From NCBI RefSeq assembly GCF_051433195.1, contig NZ_JBHMFT010000001.1, positions 186,001 to 250,000 of the forward strand: a stretch of 64,000 nt of DNA. Direction: 5' to 3'. The stretch's first letter is position 1; each line of letters begins with the position of its first letter. The notes below the pieces were generated by a model, which ran no database searches, was not told the origin of the DNA, and worked only from the letters and a program-made list of their open reading frames with translations. The position numbers were made by a program, and so were the translations under genes. Shown one piece after another: positions 59,853 through 64,000 of this stretch. The stretch comes from Falsiroseomonas sp051433195. GTDB lineage: Bacteria > Pseudomonadota > Alphaproteobacteria > Acetobacterales > Acetobacteraceae.

Positions 59853-61196
59853 TCAAGATTGTTGAGAGACGAATTTCTCCAGCCAGTGGATCGTATAGTC
59901 GCCGGCCTGGAATTGCGGGTCGGCTACGATGCGCTGGTGCAGCGGCAGCGTGGTCTTGATGCCGCTGACCACCATTTCCGCCAGCGCGCGGCGCAGGCGG
60001 GCGATGGCTTCCGGCCGGGTCTGGCCATGCACCACCAGCTTGGCCACCAGGCTGTCGTAGTGCGACGGCACGGTATATCCGGAATACAGCGCGCTATCGA
60101 CCCGCACGCCGAGCCCGCCGGGCGCGTGGTACATGTCCACCCGGCCGGGGCTGGGGGCGAAGGTCTCGGGGTCTTCGGCCGTGATCCGGCACTCGATCGC
60201 GTGGCCGGAGAAGCGCACCTCGTCCTGCGTATAGCCGAGCGGTTCGCCGGCCGCGATGCGGACCTGTTCCTTCACCAGGTCGACGTTGCAGACCATCTCG
60301 GTGACGGGATGCTCGACCTGCAGGCGGGTGTTCATCTCGATGAAGGCGAACTGGCCATCCTGCCACAGGAACTCCAGCGTGCCGGCGTTGCGGTAGCCGA
60401 GCTGGCGCAGACCGCCGGTGACCTGCGCGCCGAGCGCCATGCGTTCGTCATGCGTCAGCACCGGACTGCCGGCTTCCTCCACCAGCTTCTGGTGGCGGCG
60501 TTGCAGCGAACAGTCGCGTTCGCCGAAATGCACGACGCTGCCGTAGTTGTCGGCCAGCACCTGCAACTCGATGTGGCGCGGCCGGTCGAGGTACTTCTCG
60601 AGGTAGACGCTGTCGTCGCCGAAGGCGGCCTTGGATTCGGCGCGGGCGACGCGGAAGGCCTCGTCCAGCTCGTCCTCGCTGCGCGCCACCTTCATGCCGC
60701 GCCCGCCACCACCGGCGGCCGCCTTGATCAGCACCGGGTACTTCACCTGGTCGGCGACGGCGCGGGCTTCCTCGAAGCTCGTCACGGCGCCCTCGGAGCC
60801 CGGCACCAACGGCACGCCGAGCCGGCGCATCGCGTCCTTGGCGGCGATCTTGTCGCCCATCATGCGGATATGCGCGGGCGAGGGGCCGATGAAGGCGAGG
60901 CCATGCGCCTCCACCATCTCGGCGAAGTTCGCATTCTCCGACAGGAAGCCGTAGCCGGGATGGATCGCCTCCGCCCCGGTGATCGCGGCCGCCGAGAGGA
61001 TCGCCGCCATGTTCAGGTAGCTGTCGCGGGCCGAGGGCGGGCCGATGCAGACGCTTTCATCGGCCAGCCGCACATGCATCGCGGTGTTGTCCGCGGTGGA
61101 ATGCACCGCGACGGTGCGGATGCCCATCTCCTGGCAGGCACGATGGACGCGGAGCGCGATCTCGCCGCGGTTCGCGATCAGAACCTTCCTGAACAT
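59853..61196 (-). CDS. accC: Acetyl-CoA carboxylase biotin carboxylase subunit
   Basis: This 447-aa ATP-grasp enzyme carboxylates biotin on BCCP with bicarbonate. It has FRKVLIANRGEIALRVHRA, HPGYGFLSENANFAEM, the glycine-rich AAAGGGGRGMK loop and ERDCSLQRRHQKLVEEAGSP. Length equals E. coli AccC. The start is ATG 61196; the GTG one codon upstream is not needed. It overlaps the accB stop by one base, so the two subunits are coupled. Confidence 0.97.
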   Translation of the reverse strand: MFRKVLIANRGEIALRVHRACQEMGIRTVAVHSTADNTAMHVRLADESVCIGPPSARDSYLNMAAILSAAAITGAEAIHPGYGFLSENANFAEMVEAHGLAFIGPSPAHIRMMGDKIAAKDAMRRLGVPLVPGSEGAVTSFEEARAVADQVKYPVLIKAAAGGGGRGMKVARSEDELDEAFRVARAESKAAFGDDSVYLEKYLDRPRHIELQVLADNYGSVVHFGERDCSLQRRHQKLVEEAGSPVLTHDERMALGAQVTGGLRQLGYRNAGTLEFLWQDGQFAFIEMNTRLQVEHPVTEMVCNVDLVKEQVRIAAGEPLGYTQDEVRFSGHAIECRITAEDPETFAPSPGRVDMYHAPGGLGVRVDSALYSGYTVPSHYDSLVAKLVVHGQTRPEAIARLRRALAEMVVSGIKTTLPLHQRIVADPQFQAGDYTIHWLEKFVSQQS

Positions 61197-61651
61197 CACT
61201 CGATGATCATCAACGGCTCGCCGTATTCCACCGGCGACCCGCCATCGACGAGGATGCGCGTCACGGTCCCGGCGCGCGGGGCGCGGATCTGGTTGAAGGT
61301 CTTCATCGCCTCGATCAGCATCAGCGTCTGGCCCTGCGCGACCTTGGCGCCGAGCGTGACGAAGGCCGCGGCACCCGGCTCGGGCGAGAGGTAGGCGACG
61401 CCGACCATGGGGGAGGTGACCAGGCCCGGATGCGCCGCATCGGCCTCCGCCGCCGACACCGCGGCGACCGGCGCCGCCACGGCGGCCGGCGCGGCCGCGG
61501 CCGGCACATGCGCCACCGCCTGCACCGTCACCTGGCGCGCCACGCGGATGCGGCTGTCCTTCTCGACCAGCTCGATCTCGGTGAGGTCGGTCTCGCGCAG
61601 GATCTTGGCGAGTTCACGGATCGCGTCCGCGTCGAATCGCACGCCCGACAT
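61196..61651 (-). CDS. accB: Acetyl-CoA carboxylase biotin carboxyl carrier protein
   Basis: This 151-aa carrier carries biotin on Lys117 in the EAMKTFN motif; the C-terminal biotinyl domain runs from about 78. The N-terminal helical part (FDADAIRELAKILRETDLTE) binds AccC, and an Ala/Pro-rich linker (about 45-75) lets the domain swing. The start ATG at 61651 overlaps the aroQ stop (ATGA). Confidence 0.96.
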   Translation of the reverse strand: MSGVRFDADAIRELAKILRETDLTEIELVEKDSRIRVARQVTVQAVAHVPAAAAPAAVAAPVAAVSAAEADAAHPGLVTSPMVGVAYLSPEPGAAAFVTLGAKVAQGQTLMLIEAMKTFNQIRAPRAGTVTRILVDGGSPVEYGEPLMIIE

Positions 61652-62106
61652 CAGGGCTCTCCCTCTGCGGCCACGAGCTCGGCCATCGCCTGGAGCGCCA
61701 GCGCATAGCCCTGGATGCCAAGCCCGGCGATGACGCCGGTGGCGGCCTTGGAGACGTAGCTCAAGTGGCGAAATTCCTCGCGGCGGTGGATGTTGGAAAT
61801 GTGGACCTCGATCACCGGCAGGTCGACGGCCTTCAACGCATCCATTAGGGCGATGGAGGTGTGGCTGTAGCCGGCCGGATTGATGATGATGCCGGCGGCG
61901 CGGCCGCGGCATTCCTGCACCCAGGTGATCAGCTCGCCCTCGCCGTTCGTCTGCCGGAAGTCGATGGCGAGGTCGAGCTGGTCCGCGGTCTCGGCGCACA
62001 GTGCCTCCACGTCGTCGAGCGTCGCGGCGCCATAGATCTCCGGCTGGCGGGTGCCGAGCAGGTTCAGGTTGGGGCCGTTCAGGACGACGATCAGCGGCGG
62101 GGTCAC
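61651..62106 (-). CDS. aroQ: 3-dehydroquinate dehydratase, type II
   Basis: The 151-aa dodecameric enzyme of the shikimate pathway has VLNGPNLNLLGTRQPEIYG (catalytic Tyr), FRQTNGEGELI, INPAGYSHTSIAL and EVHISNIHRREEFRHLSY, all in order. GTG 62106 starts the family opening TPPLIVVLNGPN. It heads the aroQ-accB-accC-aat run, a common alphaproteobacterial arrangement. It is divergent from thiS; the 153-bp gap has no CTGAGA-type THI box, so no TPP riboswitch is visible. Confidence 0.95.
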   Translation of the reverse strand: MTPPLIVVLNGPNLNLLGTRQPEIYGAATLDDVEALCAETADQLDLAIDFRQTNGEGELITWVQECRGRAAGIIINPAGYSHTSIALMDALKAVDLPVIEVHISNIHRREEFRHLSYVSKAATGVIAGLGIQGYALALQAMAELVAAEGEP

Positions 62107-62259
62107 GGGAATCCCGGGTTTTTCAGGGTGGGCCGGGCTAGCACGGCCCGAACGGCAGGGGCAAGCCGGCCGCCAGGCTTCCATATGCCAGCCCTGCGCC
62201 GGGTGCGTCTTGTTCGCGGCCCGGGCGGCGGCCATCTTCCGGGCATGACAGAGACGCGC

Positions 62260-62466
62260 ATGACGATCTCCATCGAGGTGAACGGCGAGGCCCGGCAGGT
62301 GCCGGAGGGCGCCTCCGTGGCCGAGCTGCTGACGCTCATCGGCCTCGCGGCGCCCAAGGTCGCGGTCGAGCGCAACCTGGAGATCGTGCCGCGCTCCGCC
62401 TGGGCCGCGACACGGCTGGCCGAGGGCGACCGGCTGGAGATCGTGCATTTCATCGGGGGTGGCTGA
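62260..62466 (+). CDS. thiS: Sulfur carrier protein ThiS
   Basis: The 68-aa ubiquitin-fold carrier ends in the Gly-Gly(-Gly) tail that is adenylated and thiocarboxylated for thiazole synthesis. It has MTISIEVNGEARQVPEGASV and VERNLEIVPRSAWAATRLAE. ATG 62260 gives the expected length; ATG 62245 (MTETRM) is an alternative. It is followed by thiG after one base, and the two form a thiazole-synthesis unit. Confidence 0.93.
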   Translation: MTISIEVNGEARQVPEGASVAELLTLIGLAAPKVAVERNLEIVPRSAWAATRLAEGDRLEIVHFIGGG

Positions 62467-62467
62467 G

Positions 62468-63259
62468 ATGGACGGATTGGCACAGGCTGACGAGGGCTGG
62501 ACCGTCGCCGGCCGGCGCTTCCGCTCCCGCCTCGTGGTCGGCACCGGCCGCTACAAGGACCTGCCGGAGACGCAGCGCGCCATCGAGGCCTCGGGCGCGG
62601 AGATGGTGACGGTGGCGGTGCGCCGCGTGAACCTGTCCGATGCCAGCCAGCCGATGCTGCAGGATTTCGTCCCCCCCGACCGCTACACCTACCTGCCCAA
62701 CACCGCCGGCTGCTTCACCGCGCAGGATGCCGTCCGCACCTTGCGCCTGGCGCGGGAAGCGGGGGGCTGGAACCTGGTGAAGCTGGAGGTGCTCGGCCCG
62801 CCGCCCTTCCTGTATCCGGACATGGCCGCGACCTTCGAGGCCGCGGCGGCGCTGCTGGCCGATGGCTTCGAGGTGATGGTCTATTGCGCCGACGACCCGG
62901 TGGCGGCGAAGCGGCTGGAGGAGATGGGCTGCGTCGCCATCATGCCGCTCGGCGCACCGATCGGCTCCGGCCTCGGCGTCGCCAACCCCTTCATGATCAA
63001 GGCGATCATCGCCCAGGCGAAGGTGCCGGTGCTGGTCGATGCCGGCATCGGCACGGCGTCGGACGCCGCGCTGGCGATGGAGCTCGGTTGCGACGCGGTG
63101 CTGCTGAATTCGGCCATCGCCCATGCCGGGGACCCGGTGCGGATGGCCCGCGCCATGAAGGCGGCGGTGGAGGCGGGGCGGGACGCCTTCCTGGCCGGCC
63201 GCATGCCGCGCAGCGCGGCGGCGGACCCGTCCTCGCCGGTCTCCGGGCTGATCCGCTGA
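62468..63259 (+). CDS. thiG: Thiazole synthase ThiG
   Basis: This 263-aa TIM-barrel enzyme joins ThiS thiocarboxylate, DXP and a glycine imine into the thiamine thiazole. It contains SRLVVGTGRYKDLPETQRAI, NTAGCFTAQDAVRTLRLARE, NLVKLEVLGPPPFLYPD (catalytic Lys), and PVLVDAGIGTASDAALAMEL. ATG 62468 is chosen over 62459 because the thiS stop is at 62466. No other thi genes are in the window. Confidence 0.95.
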   Translation: MDGLAQADEGWTVAGRRFRSRLVVGTGRYKDLPETQRAIEASGAEMVTVAVRRVNLSDASQPMLQDFVPPDRYTYLPNTAGCFTAQDAVRTLRLAREAGGWNLVKLEVLGPPPFLYPDMAATFEAAAALLADGFEVMVYCADDPVAAKRLEEMGCVAIMPLGAPIGSGLGVANPFMIKAIIAQAKVPVLVDAGIGTASDAALAMELGCDAVLLNSAIAHAGDPVRMARAMKAAVEAGRDAFLAGRMPRSAAADPSSPVSGLIR

Positions 63260-63305
63260 ACGCAGGCTTGTTCCCAGACGTGAACTAAGTTTAGCGTTAT
63301 TCCCG

Positions 63306-63322
63306 TGGCGAACGGTTCGCCA
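63306..63322. promoter_or_regulatory. 8-1-8 dyad before the small lipoprotein gene
   Basis: A perfect inverted repeat TGGCGAAC-G-GTTCGCCA lies immediately before the GGGAGGA ribosome site. It could be an operator for a dimeric regulator, or a hairpin. The same gap contains TTGTTC (63268) as a weak -35 box. Confidence 0.45.
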
Positions 63323-63334
63323 TGGGAGGAAAGC

Positions 63335-63736
63335 ATGTTCAGCCGTCGGTTGTGGTCCCTGTTCGGGGCCGTTGCGCTCTCAGCCTGCGTCGAGGCGCCG
63401 CAGCAGGCCGTCTATGTCCAGCCGCAGGGCCAGATCCAGCAGCGCGCCGTGGTGACCCGGCCGGCCTGCAACACCGCCTTCCGCGTGGTCAACCAGTCCG
63501 GCCGCACGGTGGAGCGGCTGTATTTCAGCCATTCGAGCCTGGGCGCCTGGGGCAATGACCAGCTCGGGCGGTCCGTGCTGGCGCCGGGGCGGCAGGTGAC
63601 CTACCGGGCCGCCAATGAAGGCTCCTACGACTTCCGCGTGGTCTGGAACAACGGCCAGGCCTCCGAACTGCGCCGCATCAATGTCTGCGCCGCGAGCCAG
63701 ATCACCATCACCAACCGGGGGCTGATCGCCAGCTGA
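63335..63736 (+). CDS. Small hypothetical lipoprotein
   Basis: The 133-aa protein has a lipoprotein signal SRRLWSLFGAVALSAC with the lipobox ALSAC. A Gln-rich stretch (YVQPQGQIQQR) and a small beta-rich domain follow (NTAFRVVNQSGRTVERLYFS, GQASELRRINVC). I do not recognise the family. Such small domains occur in alphaproteobacterial lipoproteins of unknown function. The start ATG 63335 is preceded by a strong GGGAGGA site. Confidence 0.75.
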   Translation: MFSRRLWSLFGAVALSACVEAPQQAVYVQPQGQIQQRAVVTRPACNTAFRVVNQSGRTVERLYFSHSSLGAWGNDQLGRSVLAPGRQVTYRAANEGSYDFRVVWNNGQASELRRINVCAASQITITNRGLIAS

Positions 63737-64000
63737 AGGTGATGCGGCCGGTTCAGGCGGATTCGCTTGGAACCGGTCGCCTTTTCAGGAGGCATCACGG
63801 GCGCCCCCCGGGGCGGGCAGGGGGGCTTTCCGGCGCTTCACGGCGTTTCGCGGAAAAAAAACGGCCGGCTTGGTGAAAACCGCTTTCCCCCTCGCGGCAT
63901 CGCGCCTATATGCGCCGCAGACGCAGTACGCACGTGCCGAAGGCCCCAGGCCCACGGAGCAGCCCGAATGATCGGGGTTGCCACCGCGGCGCAAGGTTAA
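63737..64000. other. Gene-free end of the window
   Basis: I see no supported gene in these 264 bases. A 7-bp hairpin (63748-63754 with 63770-63776) followed by CTTTT may terminate the lipoprotein transcript. A run of eight A at 63854-63861 and TATATG at 63907-63912, with CTTTCC 18 bases earlier, suggest a promoter reading out of the window. A 10-codon ATG frame (63968) ends in TAA at the border and is too short to judge. Confidence 0.4.

Noticed and set aside
62107..62259. TPP riboswitch before thiS
   Set aside because: No CTGAGA/THI-box-like sequence or typical pairing is visible in the gap.
63968..64000. Ten-codon ATG frame at the window end
   Set aside because: Too short and cut at the border; no supporting ribosome site.

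Overview
The window is about 64 kb of very GC-rich (roughly 70 percent) chromosomal DNA, packed with genes on both strands. It carries a class V aminotransferase, PLP enzymes, a phasin, NDUFA12, a DUF2155 protein, CcdAB, clpS-clpA and an aroQ-accB-accC-aat operon. Together with GTG and TTG starts and many ATGA overlaps, this points to an alphaproteobacterium of the Acetobacteraceae/Rhodospirillales type (Roseomonas-like). No phage, IS element, CRISPR array, rRNA or complete tRNA was recognised, so the window reads as core chromosome with a few accessory genes.

Layout. 1-6.2 kb: universal stress protein, DUF1203 protein, pirin, an RTX-repeat secreted protein, an alpha/beta hydrolase, an NADP-dependent oxidoreductase and a chromosomal CcdAB module. 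6.3-22.9 kb: a large formate dehydrogenase (FDH) locus. It holds a divergent polyferredoxin, a five-gene cassette of poorly characterised proteins (lipoate/biotin-ligase-like, DUF6505-like, DUF6352-like, DUF3305, DUF3306), a TorD chaperone, a small TAT-signal protein and FDH alpha, beta and gamma. A strong terminator follows, then mobB and moeA, and on the other strand fdhD, mobA, a 41-aa membrane peptide and a GNAT gene. A LuxR-type regulator is divergent from fdhD. The locus therefore carries the enzyme, its chaperone, several cofactor-assembly genes and probable electron carriers. 22.9-33 kb: a frameshifted TPR gene, a membrane protein, an MFS/spermidine-synthase-like fusion, a ThDP enzyme with an SDR, and a hybrid histidine kinase. 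32-43 kb: murA, dcd, a Bug-type solute receptor divergent from an Asp/Glu-racemase-like enzyme, a DUF3597 protein, hydrolase, acyl-CoA dehydrogenase, class V aminotransferase, DSD1-type PLP enzyme and a D-Ala-D-Ala carboxypeptidase. 42.5-46.8 kb: phasin, clpS, clpA and an AhpD-like protein. 46.9-57.5 kb: a long minus-strand run containing a YopT-like cysteine protease, a lipoprotein hydrolase, PPK2, an MFS transporter, an exonuclease/phosphatase, a DUF2075 nuclease-helicase, an EamA transporter, a FemAB-like acyltransferase, RidA and a truncated class II ribonucleotide-reductase-like protein. 57.7-64 kb: NDUFA12-mlaD-unknown-DUF2155 converging on aroQ-accB-accC-aat, then thiS-thiG and a small lipoprotein.

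Most unusual signals: the FDH-linked cassette of unknown proteins with a Fur-like box in front of the torD-FDH operon; a 107-bp palindromic element (36088-36194) whose CTAG ends supply the stop codons of both flanking convergent genes; perfect PhaR-type operators around the phasin promoter; a YopT-like protease keeping the Cys/His/Asp spacing; a class II RNR homologue reduced to its C-terminal half; a CcdB lacking the gyrase-poisoning C-terminus; and a TPR gene broken by one extra base in a homopolymer.
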